From Flavobacterium fluviale (GTDB taxonomy: Bacteria; Bacteroidota; Bacteroidia; Flavobacteriales; Flavobacteriaceae): a DNA stretch of 64,000 bases. The stretch covers positions 1,426,001 through 1,490,000 of the forward strand of contig NZ_CP030261.1 in the NCBI RefSeq assembly GCF_003312915.1. Reading direction: 5' to 3'. The notes under the pieces were generated by a model that searched no databases, was not told the origin of the DNA, and worked only from the letters and a program-made list of their open reading frames with translations. The position numbers and the translations under genes are program-made. Within the stretch, counting starts at the first letter, position 1, and each line of letters opens with the position of its first letter. Of this stretch, positions 27,133-36,340 are shown piece after piece.

Positions 27133-29232
27133 ATGGCAGTTTTAGCAAAAATTAGACAGCGTTCCGCTTTATTGATAGGGGTTATTGCACTTGCATTATT
27201 TGCATTTATAATACAAGATCTATTTACAAGAGGAACATTTGGTCAAAGTTCAAAAGATGTAGGAAGCATCGACGGAAAAGATATTTCATTTGAAGACTTT
27301 AGAGTTAAAGTTAGTAATGTTGAAAAAAGTGGGCAGGGTATAACTTCCACTGAAGCTGCAAACAGAGTTTGGGATCAAGAAGTTTCAATCGCTTTATTGT
27401 CATCACAATTTGATAAATTAGGATTGAGAGTTGGTGAAAAACACTTATTAGAAGTTTTAAAATCTGATCCAAATATTGGTAAAAACCCAATGTTTTTAAA
27501 CGCAGCAGGAATTTTTGATGTAGTTAAATTTAAAGATTACTTTAAATCAAATCCAGAAGCGGCACAATACATCGCTGAAAAAGAAAAAGATGCTGAATTA
27601 AATGCTAAATTTCAAATCTATAATACTTTAATTAAGTCAGGACTTTACACAACTGCTAGTGAAGGAAAATTAAAGTATGAAATGGAAGCTAACAAAGTAA
27701 GTTTTGCTTACGCTGCAGCTCCATATTCTTCTATTAAAGATAGTGAAGTAAAAATCTCTGATGATGAGATCGTAGCTTACATGAAGAAAAACGAGAAAAA
27801 ATTTAAAGCGGATGCAACTCGTGAAATTCAGTACGTTTTAGTTGAAGATAAAGCTTCTAAAGAAGATGAGGCTGAAATTAAAGCTAAATTAACTTCTTTA
27901 TTATCAGGAAGTGTTGTTTACAATGCAAAAACAGGTAAAAACGATACATTACCAGGATTTAGAAATGCAACAAACATTGCTGAATTTGTAAATTCAAATT
28001 CTGATGTTCCTTACGATTCAACTTACGTTCCTAAAAATGCTTTACCAGCTGTAGATGCTGATAAATTATTCAGCTTACCTGCTGGAGCAATTTACGGACC
28101 ATATGTATATGGAAGATATTATGCTATTTCTAAATCTCAAGGATTTAAAGCTGGAGTTAACGCAAAAGCTAGTCATATTTTAATTGCTTACGATGGTTCT
28201 CAAACTCCATCTGCTAAAGAAAAAAGAACTAAAGAAGAAGCTAAAGCTAAAGCTGAAGAAATTTTAGCACAAGTTCAAGCTAATCCAGATAGTTTCATGA
28301 TGCTTGCTTTTACAAGTTCTGATGATTCATCTGCACAACAAGGCGGTGATTTAGGATATTTTGGACCAAACCAAATGGTAAAACCATTCAATGATTTTGT
28401 ATTCAATAACGGAATTGGTAAAGTTGGTTTAGTAGAAACTCCTTTTGGATTTCACATTATCAAAATTACAGATAAACAAGACGGAATTCGTTTAGCTACA
28501 ATCGCTCAAAAAATTGAGCCTTCTGAAGCTACTTCTGATAAAGTATTTACTTTAGCAACTAAATTTGAAATGGATGCAGCCGATAAAGATTTCAATGCTG
28601 CTGCAAAAGAATTAGGTTTAAAAGTGGCTCAGCCAGTCGATGCTAAAGCTATGGACGAAGCATTTGGTCCATTAGGAAACCAACGTAATATCGTTAGATG
28701 GGCGTTTGATAAAGAAACAAGCAAAGGAGATGTTAAACGTTTTGAAATTGCGAACATCGGACACGTTATCGCTCAATATAAAGGTGAAAACAAATCAGGT
28801 TTAGTTTCTGTTACAATGGCAAGACCATACGTGGAGCCAATCTTGAAAAACAAGAAAAAAGCTGAAATCTTAAAAGCAAAGATGTCAGGTTCAAGTCTTG
28901 AGGCTATTGCTAAAGCTGCTGGAGTTGCTGTTCAACAAGCAGCTGATGTTACTTTAGATAATCCAGTTCTACCTGGTGGAGTTGGACAAGAGCCAAAAGT
29001 TGTTGGAAATGCATTTGCTTTAACTGCAAATAAAATTTCTGCTCCAATTGAAGGAAATACTGGAGTTTACGTTGTGAAAAACGTTAAAACAGTAAAAGCT
29101 CCTGCAATCGCTAATCACGCTGCTTATGTTGAGAAAGTAAAAGCTCAAAGCGCAAATGACGCAAGCAGAGTATTGCCAGCATTGAAAAACAATGCTAAAA
29201 TTGAAGATAACAGACTACAATTCAATTACTAG
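27133..29232 (+). CDS. SurA/PpiD-like membrane-anchored peptidyl-prolyl isomerase
   Basis: The 699-residue protein has an N-terminal anchor helix (ALLIGVIALALFAFIIQD, 12-30) and a SurA-type chaperone region. A parvulin domain lies at about 335-455 with ASHILIAYDG, GGDLGYFGPNQMVKPFNDFVF and VETPFGFHIIKI. A second, degenerate segment follows to the C-terminus. PpiD-like proteins help outer-membrane proteins leave the Sec translocon and fold. The gene has its own likely promoter (TATTTTCG near 27094) and is followed by a strong terminator. Confidence 0.88.
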   Translation: MAVLAKIRQRSALLIGVIALALFAFIIQDLFTRGTFGQSSKDVGSIDGKDISFEDFRVKVSNVEKSGQGITSTEAANRVWDQEVSIALLSSQFDKLGLRVGEKHLLEVLKSDPNIGKNPMFLNAAGIFDVVKFKDYFKSNPEAAQYIAEKEKDAELNAKFQIYNTLIKSGLYTTASEGKLKYEMEANKVSFAYAAAPYSSIKDSEVKISDDEIVAYMKKNEKKFKADATREIQYVLVEDKASKEDEAEIKAKLTSLLSGSVVYNAKTGKNDTLPGFRNATNIAEFVNSNSDVPYDSTYVPKNALPAVDADKLFSLPAGAIYGPYVYGRYYAISKSQGFKAGVNAKASHILIAYDGSQTPSAKEKRTKEEAKAKAEEILAQVQANPDSFMMLAFTSSDDSSAQQGGDLGYFGPNQMVKPFNDFVFNNGIGKVGLVETPFGFHIIKITDKQDGIRLATIAQKIEPSEATSDKVFTLATKFEMDAADKDFNAAAKELGLKVAQPVDAKAMDEAFGPLGNQRNIVRWAFDKETSKGDVKRFEIANIGHVIAQYKGENKSGLVSVTMARPYVEPILKNKKKAEILKAKMSGSSLEAIAKAAGVAVQQAADVTLDNPVLPGGVGQEPKVVGNAFALTANKISAPIEGNTGVYVVKNVKTVKAPAIANHAAYVEKVKAQSANDASRVLPALKNNAKIEDNRLQFNY

Positions 29233-29251
29233 AAATAGTAAAACACAATAT

Positions 29252-29285
29252 AAAACCCGAAACGTCATTTGATGTTTCGGGTTTT
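29252..29285 (+). terminator. Terminator after the parvulin gene
   Basis: AAAACCCGAAAC and GTTTCGGGTTTT arms form a 12-base stem with a ten-base loop, followed by a T-rich stretch. The 200 bases up to 29490 are AT-rich, and I see no other feature in them. Confidence 0.85.
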
Positions 29286-29490
29286 CTGTTTTATTTAAAA
29301 TGAACAATTTACTTTGTAATAATTTTTAGCTAATTTTCTTATAGTATATAGGAATAATCGAAATTTAATTTAAAAAATTTGTGATATTCAAATTATTACA
29401 GTTAATTTGTCCGATTTTTCATTTTAACATAATTTTTTGTTTTCAATATGTTGAAATAAAGACAATTAAAATCCAAGAACCAATACTTTA

Positions 29491-29949
29491 ATGATCAAAC
29501 ATTTAATGTTTTTTACTTTTAATTTTTTTAGAAAGAAGCCTCGAGTTTATACCAAAATAGAAAGTCATATTTATGGGATTATTACCGAGCTTTTAAAAGT
29601 TAGCAGCACCGACATCAATGTAGATGAATTAGGTGGAAAATATTATTTGAGTAACGAAGAGCAGCATTTTAAAGTTACAATCTTGAGTAATGATTATGTT
29701 ATAAGATTAACCAATACTCATGATTCTGTTGCTGAAAAATATGATAAAATCTTTGTTGAAGATGTTTTAAGAGCGGTAAAAGAAGAAAAGCATCGCAGAA
29801 TGGAACTTGTTTACGATTCTATCACAAACAGCATCGAAAAGATGGCTGAGCGTTTGCATAACAGACTTATCGAATCGAATGAACAAGAAAACCAATCCGT
29901 TCGTCGTTTAGAAACTAAAGATGTCAAAAACAAAAAAGTAAATTACTAA
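29491..29949 (+). CDS. Conserved-looking protein of unknown function, 152 residues
   Basis: No signal peptide or known motif is visible. An N-terminal basic segment (FNFFRKKPRVY) is followed by an alpha/beta part to about residue 85 and a long charged helix (VAEKYDKIFVEDVLRAVKEEKHRRMELVYDS...), probably coiled coil, with a polar tail. Base composition resembles its neighbours, so it looks native. It ends by sharing four bases with the convergent GHMP kinase gene. I cannot assign a function. Confidence 0.7.
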   Translation: MIKHLMFFTFNFFRKKPRVYTKIESHIYGIITELLKVSSTDINVDELGGKYYLSNEEQHFKVTILSNDYVIRLTNTHDSVAEKYDKIFVEDVLRAVKEEKHRRMELVYDSITNSIEKMAERLHNRLIESNEQENQSVRRLETKDVKNKKVNY

Positions 29950-30860
29950 TTACTTAAAATCATCTGTTCGTAGGTAAATATCGTTTCGTATCCTTTTTTA
30001 GCGAAATATTCGGTTGGATTTTCTTTAGATACCACCATTACAAAATCACCACCCCAAGCACCTAGACTTTTAATTACGCCGTTAAAATCTGGAAAAACAG
30101 CTTCTTTCACGGTCTGCATTTCTAGTATGTTGCTTAAATGAATTTCGTGACGCTGTACTGCCAAAGCAAATTCTTTCAATGTTTTAGCGTGAAGAATATC
30201 GTAAGTGATCTTATTGTTTTTGGCTACGCTCTCTGCTAAATGATGATTTTTGTTATTATTGTAAGCGTAGATTGCAGACTTACTATTTTGTTTTTTATTC
30301 AAATAGACGAAATAGATATGTTCTGTAAAATCAGGATTAAACTCAACAGGTTCTACAAAATTATCTTTAACACGATATAAAACAGGAGTATCATTTTGTG
30401 CGCAGGCAATATCGTAACCGCTTCCGCCAAAACTATTGTTTAGTAATGTAAATGCATTGACATCTGCCCACTGAGCAATATTATTTATAAGTGTCGAAGA
30501 AGTTCCTAATCCCCAATTTCTTGGAAACGACAATTCTGTTTTTATTGTAAAACCATTAGACTCATCAATAAATTTTGGATTTAAGACATAAGCCTCATGA
30601 AGAATGTCAATTAATGTCGATTTAATGTTTTCAATTTTTACTGCAGGATTCGCTGTAATTTCTTCAAATGAAATCGTTTCTTCAAACCAAACTTGCTTGT
30701 CATGGTCATAACTTTTCCATTCTATTTCTTTGTTTTGGCCATCTTCAATTACCAAACTTTGACCAAATCTTGTAGGTAACGCAAAAGCATCTGCTCCATC
30801 TAAAACGAGATATTCTCCGGCGATAAAAAGTTTTCCGTTACTGTAAAATGTTTTTTTCAT
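29946..30860 (-). CDS. GYDIA-type GHMP kinase
   Basis: The 304-residue protein has GKLFIAGEYLVLDGADAFALP at the N-terminus, the phosphate-binding loop PRNWGLGTSSTLINNI, and GGSGYDIACAQ, the feature after which this GHMP kinase family is named. The fold is that of mevalonate and phosphomevalonate kinases. It lies directly downstream of HMG-CoA reductase on the same strand, so a phosphorylation step of the mevalonate pathway is likely; which substrate is unclear. Length fits the family. Confidence 0.88.
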   Translation of the reverse strand: MKKTFYSNGKLFIAGEYLVLDGADAFALPTRFGQSLVIEDGQNKEIEWKSYDHDKQVWFEETISFEEITANPAVKIENIKSTLIDILHEAYVLNPKFIDESNGFTIKTELSFPRNWGLGTSSTLINNIAQWADVNAFTLLNNSFGGSGYDIACAQNDTPVLYRVKDNFVEPVEFNPDFTEHIYFVYLNKKQNSKSAIYAYNNNKNHHLAESVAKNNKITYDILHAKTLKEFALAVQRHEIHLSNILEMQTVKEAVFPDFNGVIKSLGAWGGDFVMVVSKENPTEYFAKKGYETIFTYEQMILSN

Positions 30861-30870
30861 GCGTTATATT

Positions 30871-30953
30871 TTAGCCCCGATAGCAGTGGAAATCCTTTTG
30901 CTTTTTTTCTTTAAAAAAGGAAAAGATTGTAACGAATAGCGGGAATAGCTCCA
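30871..30953. repeat. Inverted repeat of the AGCCCCGATAGC type inside a gene pair
   Basis: AGCCCCGATAGCAGTGGAAATC with TCCTTTT on the left and AAAAGG...GATTGTAACGAATAGCGGG...AGCT on the right form an imperfect palindrome around a T-rich/A-rich centre. I recall this word order as a frequent intergenic repeat in Flavobacterium genomes, but no search was run. It fills the gap between the HMG-CoA reductase and GHMP kinase genes, so it would be transcribed. Confidence 0.7.
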
Positions 30954-30955
30954 AA

Positions 30956-32269
30956 TTATTTTCTTAAGTTTTCAATAAATTCTACCACAGCACTGTGCGT
31001 TACTGCTATTTTTTTAAAGTGCGTTTTAATTAATTGGCGCTCTTCATCGGTAGCTTCGAATTGATTGATAATATTATTTAAGTGCATTTTCATGTGGCCT
31101 TCCTGTATTCCTGTAGTGGTAAGTGAACGCAGTGCGGCGAAGTTTTGTGCTAAACCGGCAACAGCAACAATTTCCATTAATTCCTGTGCAGAAGGTTTTT
31201 CTAGAATGTCTAAACACAATTTAACTAAAGGGTGCAAAGAAGTTAATCCCCCTACGGTACCCAATGCAAGCGGAATTTCAAGCCAGAAAGTAAAGATTTC
31301 ATCTTCGATTTTTGCATGAGATAAGCTGGCATATTGACCGTTTTTTGCGGCATAGGCATGAACGCCTGCTTCTACGGCTCTAAAGTCGTTTCCTGTTGCT
31401 AAAATTACGGCGTCAACACCGTTCATTATACCTTTATTATGTGTGACTGCCCTAAAAGGTTCTACTTCGGCAATTTGCACAGCCTGTACAAATCGCTCCG
31501 CAAATTCTTTCGGGTCATCAATGTGTTTTTCTGCTAGTTCTTCAATAGGGCAGGAAACTTCTGCTCTAACCAGACAATTTGGGACATAGTTAGATAAAAT
31601 ACTCATGATAACTTCTACTGCTTCACCACTTTCAGTTAAATCACTATTGCGGGCTTCCTCTTTTAAAGTAGATGCAAATTGTTCTAAACAAGAATTTATA
31701 AAATTTGCTCCCATGCTGTCTTTGGTTTCAAAAGTTGCATGAAGCTGATAATAATTTTCAAGTAGACTTCTTTTGTCTTTTAGCTTAATATCTAAAATAC
31801 CGCCGCCACGCTGCTGCATGTTTTTGGTAATGCTTTGGGTTTCTAAGAAAAATTTAGGTTTTATCTCTTCAAAAAAACTTTTTAGTTTTTCTGCATCTCC
31901 ATTGTATGTAAAGTGAACTTGGCCAATTTTTTCGGTGTTAATAATTGTTGTTTTAAAACCACCTCGTGTAGACCAATATTTTGCTGCTTTAGATGCTGCT
32001 GCTACGACAGAACTCTCTTCGATAGCCATTGGTATGGTTTTGTATTTTCCGTTGATTAAAAAGTTCGGAGCAACTCCAAGTGGGATATAGAGGTTTGTAA
32101 TGGTGTTTTCGATAAATTCATCATGCAGCTGCTGAAGCTTTTCATCTGTATTCCAGTAATTTCTTATAATATTTTGTGCCTCTTCAGGGTTCGAAAAATA
32201 TTCATTTGCAATCCAGTTAATTTTTTCTTTTTTGGATAATTTAGAAAATCCAGCAACAGCGTTGTTCAT
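30956..32269 (-). CDS. mvaA: Hydroxymethylglutaryl-CoA reductase, class II
   Basis: The 437-residue protein starts MNNAVAGFSKLSKKEKINWI, typical of class II enzymes. The catalytic features are Glu84/85 in MAIEESSVVAAASKAA, Lys in THNKGIMNGVDAV, Asp in ATGNDFRAVEAGVHA, and His in QEGHMKMHL. It reduces HMG-CoA to mevalonate. Class II enzymes were first studied in mevalonate degradation, but in flavobacteria they serve isoprenoid synthesis, and the neighbouring GHMP kinase fits that. It appears complete. Confidence 0.94.
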   Translation of the reverse strand: MNNAVAGFSKLSKKEKINWIANEYFSNPEEAQNIIRNYWNTDEKLQQLHDEFIENTITNLYIPLGVAPNFLINGKYKTIPMAIEESSVVAAASKAAKYWSTRGGFKTTIINTEKIGQVHFTYNGDAEKLKSFFEEIKPKFFLETQSITKNMQQRGGGILDIKLKDKRSLLENYYQLHATFETKDSMGANFINSCLEQFASTLKEEARNSDLTESGEAVEVIMSILSNYVPNCLVRAEVSCPIEELAEKHIDDPKEFAERFVQAVQIAEVEPFRAVTHNKGIMNGVDAVILATGNDFRAVEAGVHAYAAKNGQYASLSHAKIEDEIFTFWLEIPLALGTVGGLTSLHPLVKLCLDILEKPSAQELMEIVAVAGLAQNFAALRSLTTTGIQEGHMKMHLNNIINQFEATDEERQLIKTHFKKIAVTHSAVVEFIENLRK

Positions 32270-32451
32270 TCTCAGTATATTAAATAATAATGTTGCGGCA
32301 AATATACCATTTTACGAGATTTGTTTAAAATGTATTTTAAAGTTGGAAAGCACGCAATCGTTATTTTTTTTAACATTTAACACTTAATATGTGTATTATG
32401 TTTATTTTTTTTACTAAAATTGGGCTCTTTTTTATATTTAAATTAATTGTA

Positions 32452-34623
32452 ATGAGTACAAGTAAAATTACTGTAATACTTTTATTTCTAGTTGCGACCG
32501 TTTTTGGCCAACAAAAAATCACTATCGAAAATATTTATGGCGGAACATTCCGAGCTAAAGGAATGGATGAGCTTCAATCGCTAAAAAATACAGACCAATA
32601 TACGGTATTGAATGTTGATAGAGCAAGTAGAAGCATGCAGATTGATTTGTATGATTTTGCAACTTTAAAAAAAGTATCTAACTTAATTGATACTAAAAAT
32701 CATAAAGAACTTTCGCAGGGTATTGACAGTTATACTTTTGATGCATCAGAAAAAAAGATTTTAATTGCTTGTAAAACCAATCAAATTTTCCGTCACTCTT
32801 TTACTGCGGATTATTATTTATATGACATCGCTTCAAAATCTTTATCTAAACTTTTTGATTTTCAAGTTCAGGAGCCGACTTTTTCTCCTGATGGTTCAAA
32901 AATCGCTTACGCAAAAGAAAATAACTTATACGTATACGATATAGCATCTAAAAAATCTACTGCAATTACTACAGATGGTAAAAAGAATGCTGTAATTAAT
33001 GGTATTACTGACTGGGTTTATGAAGAAGAATTTGCTTTTGTTCGCGCATTCGACTGGAGCAAAGACAGTAAAAAAGTAGCTTATATTCGTTTTGATGAAA
33101 GTCAGGTTCCTGAGTTTTCAATGTCGGTATTTCAAAAAGATTTATATCCAAAAATTGAAACGTTTAAATATCCAAAAGCTGGAGAAAAAAATTCAGAAGT
33201 TTCATTACATATATATGACGTAGCGGCTGGAGCGACAAAAAAAGTAGATTTAGGAAAATACAATGATTTCTATATTGCTAGGCTGCAGTGGACAAACGAT
33301 GCAAATGTGCTTTCTGCACAGGTTTTGAACCGTCACCAAGATAATCTTGACTTATTATTTATTGATGGAAATACAGCTGCTGCAAAAGTAGTTTTAAATG
33401 AAAAAGATAAAGCTTATGTTGATGTAACAGATAATTTAACTTTCTTAAAAGACAATAGTTTTATCTGGACTAGCGAAAAAGATGGTTTTAATCATATTTA
33501 TTTATATGATAAAACAGGAAAACTTAAAAATCAAGTTACAAAAGGAAACTGGGAAGTAACATCTTACTATGGTTTTGACGAAAAATCAAAAACTATTTTC
33601 TTTCAATCTACAGAGAATGGTTCAATCAACAGAGATCTTTACAGAATAGGTTTAGACGGAAAAAATAAATTACGTTTATCTAAAAAAACGGGAACAAGTG
33701 CGGCTACTTTCAGCCCTAACTTCCAATATTTTATTACTACTTACTCAAGTAATTTAGTACCTACGACTTACACTTTAAATGAGTCTAAAACAGGAAAAGA
33801 AATTCAAGTTATAGAAAACAATCAAGCGCTTGCTGATAAACTTAAAGAATATAACTTGCCGGCAAAAGAATTTATCGTTTTGAAAACCGCAAAAGGAAAC
33901 GAATTAAATGCTTGGATTTTAAAACCAAAAGATTTTGATCCTTCAAAAAAATATCCAGTTTTCATGTACCAATATTCTGGTCCAGGATCACAGCAGGTAA
34001 ATAATGATTGGAATAATAGTGATGACTATTGGTTTTTATCACTTACGCAGCAAGGTTACATTGTAGCTTGTGTTGACGGAAGAGGAACTGGCTATAAAGG
34101 CGCAGATTTCAAAAAAGTTACTCAAAAAGAATTAGGAAAATATGAGGTAGAAGATCAAATCGATGCTGCAAAAGTTATTGGTTCTTATTCTTATGTTGAT
34201 CCTTCTAGAATTGGTATTTTCGGATGGAGTTATGGCGGTTTCATGGCTTCTAACTGTATCTTCCAAGGTAATGATGTTTTCAAAATGGCAATTGCTGTTG
34301 CTCCGGTAACAAACTGGAGATTTTATGACAGTGTTTATACAGAAAGATATATGCAGACTCCGCAGGAAAATGCAAGCGGATACGATCAAAATTCACCAAT
34401 CAACCACGTAGATAAATTAAAAGGTAAATTTTTATTGATTCACGGTTCAGCTGATGATAATGTTCACGTTCAGAATTCTATGCAGATGATGGAAGCTTTA
34501 ATTCAGGCTAACAAACAGTTTGAATCTCAAATTTATCCAGATAAAAATCACGGTATTTACGGAGGAAAAACAAGAATTCAGCTTTACAATAAAATGACAA
34601 ATTTTATTAAAGAAAACTTATAA
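32452..34623 (+). CDS. Dipeptidyl peptidase IV-like serine peptidase (S9B)
   Basis: I prefer the ATG at 32452, which puts a signal peptide (ending VFGQ) at the very N-terminus and gives 723 residues; an in-frame ATG at 32389 would add 21 hydrophobic residues. A beta-propeller (about 30-480) is followed by an alpha/beta hydrolase domain with Ser593 in GWSYGG, then Asp in GSADDNVH and His in KNHGIYGG. The DWVYEEEFAF segment gives the Glu pair that binds substrate N-termini in DPP IV. It would release dipeptides, and two POT transporters follow. Confidence 0.9.
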   Translation: MSTSKITVILLFLVATVFGQQKITIENIYGGTFRAKGMDELQSLKNTDQYTVLNVDRASRSMQIDLYDFATLKKVSNLIDTKNHKELSQGIDSYTFDASEKKILIACKTNQIFRHSFTADYYLYDIASKSLSKLFDFQVQEPTFSPDGSKIAYAKENNLYVYDIASKKSTAITTDGKKNAVINGITDWVYEEEFAFVRAFDWSKDSKKVAYIRFDESQVPEFSMSVFQKDLYPKIETFKYPKAGEKNSEVSLHIYDVAAGATKKVDLGKYNDFYIARLQWTNDANVLSAQVLNRHQDNLDLLFIDGNTAAAKVVLNEKDKAYVDVTDNLTFLKDNSFIWTSEKDGFNHIYLYDKTGKLKNQVTKGNWEVTSYYGFDEKSKTIFFQSTENGSINRDLYRIGLDGKNKLRLSKKTGTSAATFSPNFQYFITTYSSNLVPTTYTLNESKTGKEIQVIENNQALADKLKEYNLPAKEFIVLKTAKGNELNAWILKPKDFDPSKKYPVFMYQYSGPGSQQVNNDWNNSDDYWFLSLTQQGYIVACVDGRGTGYKGADFKKVTQKELGKYEVEDQIDAAKVIGSYSYVDPSRIGIFGWSYGGFMASNCIFQGNDVFKMAIAVAPVTNWRFYDSVYTERYMQTPQENASGYDQNSPINHVDKLKGKFLLIHGSADDNVHVQNSMQMMEALIQANKQFESQIYPDKNHGIYGGKTRIQLYNKMTNFIKENL

Positions 34624-34662
34624 TCTAAATCTTTAAAACTTTTTAATTAAATAAAGAATAAT

Positions 34663-36339
34663 ATGGTAGAAACTAAAGTAAAAACTGCACATCCAAAAGG
34701 ACTTTGGGTATTGTTTGGGACGGAGATGTGGGAGCGGTTTAATTTTTATGGAATGCGGGCTTTATTGACTTTATTTCTTGTAAATTCATTATTAATGAAA
34801 GAAGAAGAAGCCTCATTGATTTACGGAGGTTTTCTTGGACTTTGTTATTTAACGCCAATGTTGGGTGGTTTCGTTGCCGATCGTTTTTTAGGTAATAGAA
34901 ACTGTATTTTATTAGGTGGATTATTAATGGCAATTGGGCAAATGCTTTTATTTACCAGCGGCAGTATTTTTGAATCTAACTTAGGTTTGGCCAAAACAAT
35001 TATGTATTCTGCATTAGGAGTTATTGTTTTTGGTAACGGATTCTTCAAGCCAAACATTTCGAGTATGGTGGGAAGTTTGTATCCTAAACAAGAAAAAACA
35101 AAATTAGATAGTGCTTTTACTATTTTCTATATGGGAATCAACATCGGAGCTTTTTTAGGTCAGTCAATTTGTCCTTTATTAGGAGATGTGAAAGATGCTG
35201 GAGGAATTAGAGATATTCATGCTTTTAGATGGGGATTCATGGCAGCTTCTATTGCAATGTTGTTAGGAACAATTCTTTTTTACTTCTTAAAAAATAAATA
35301 TGTAGTTTCTCCAGAAGGTAAACCATTAGGAGGACTTCCTTCTAAAAATGATGCTTCTGATTTTGAAGAAGGAGAAGCACAGCAGGCAAACTTTTCAAGT
35401 AAAGCTTTAACACTTGCTGGAATTGCGTTTATCGCTTTAGGATTCTTTTTTCATTATGTTGTAGGTCAGAACTTAATTTATACTTTGATTTATTCAAGTG
35501 GATTGGCATTGGCTGGTTTGATTATTTCGGATTCGTCGCTGACAAAAATCGAAAGAGATAGAATCATTGTAATTTATATTGTTTCATTTTTTATTATTTT
35601 CTTCTGGGCGGCGTTCGAGCAGGCGGGTTCTTCATTAACTTTTATTGCAGATAACCAAACAGATAGAAACTTCTTTGGTTTTCAAATGCCTGCGTCAATG
35701 GTGCAGATTTTTAACGGATTATTTGTGGTATTATTAGCAGTTCCGTTTAGTATTTTATGGGATACTTTGAGAGCAAAAGGAAAAGAACCGATTTCTCCTG
35801 TAAAATTAGCTGTAGGTCTTGTTGTTATTTCGATAAGTTTCTTCATGATTGCGACTCAGGTTTCTTACATTGGAACTTCTGGTTTATTATTGGTTAAATG
35901 GTTAATTCTATTATATTTCTTAAATACATGTGCAGAGTTATGTTTGTCTCCAATTGGGTTATCATTGGTTGGTAAATTATCTCCAAAACGTTTTGCTTCT
36001 TTGTTATACGGAGTATTCTTCTTGTCTAATGCATCAGGTTATGCATTAGGAGGAACTTTAGGTTCTATTTTACCTGCAACAGGCGATAAATTCATCAAAG
36101 CAAAAGAATTAGGAATCGATCTTCAAGCTATTTTAGATAAAACGGTAACGCCAACTGCAGAGCAATTAGCTCTTTTAGAAAAGCATCAGATTAGTGCAGC
36201 AAATCACTTTTTTGCTGGATTTGAAATTCACAATTTATATGAATTTTTTATGGTGTTTGTGGTACTTACAGGTATTGCTGCAATTATATTATTTGCGTTG
36301 ACTCCATTCTTGAAAAAGATGATGCATGGTGTTAGATAA
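34663..36339 (+). CDS. POT-family peptide:proton symporter, first copy
   Basis: The 558-residue protein has about 12-14 hydrophobic segments and the POT signature EMWERFNFYGMRALLTLFLV (the ExxERFxYYG motif with Asn and Phe changes) at residues about 22-41, plus GNGFFKPNISSMVG. It would import di- and tripeptides with protons. It lies 39 bases after the dipeptidyl peptidase gene, whose products would be its substrates, and is followed one base later by a second POT gene. Confidence 0.92.
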   Translation: MVETKVKTAHPKGLWVLFGTEMWERFNFYGMRALLTLFLVNSLLMKEEEASLIYGGFLGLCYLTPMLGGFVADRFLGNRNCILLGGLLMAIGQMLLFTSGSIFESNLGLAKTIMYSALGVIVFGNGFFKPNISSMVGSLYPKQEKTKLDSAFTIFYMGINIGAFLGQSICPLLGDVKDAGGIRDIHAFRWGFMAASIAMLLGTILFYFLKNKYVVSPEGKPLGGLPSKNDASDFEEGEAQQANFSSKALTLAGIAFIALGFFFHYVVGQNLIYTLIYSSGLALAGLIISDSSLTKIERDRIIVIYIVSFFIIFFWAAFEQAGSSLTFIADNQTDRNFFGFQMPASMVQIFNGLFVVLLAVPFSILWDTLRAKGKEPISPVKLAVGLVVISISFFMIATQVSYIGTSGLLLVKWLILLYFLNTCAELCLSPIGLSLVGKLSPKRFASLLYGVFFLSNASGYALGGTLGSILPATGDKFIKAKELGIDLQAILDKTVTPTAEQLALLEKHQISAANHFFAGFEIHNLYEFFMVFVVLTGIAAIILFALTPFLKKMMHGVR

Positions 36340-36340
36340 A

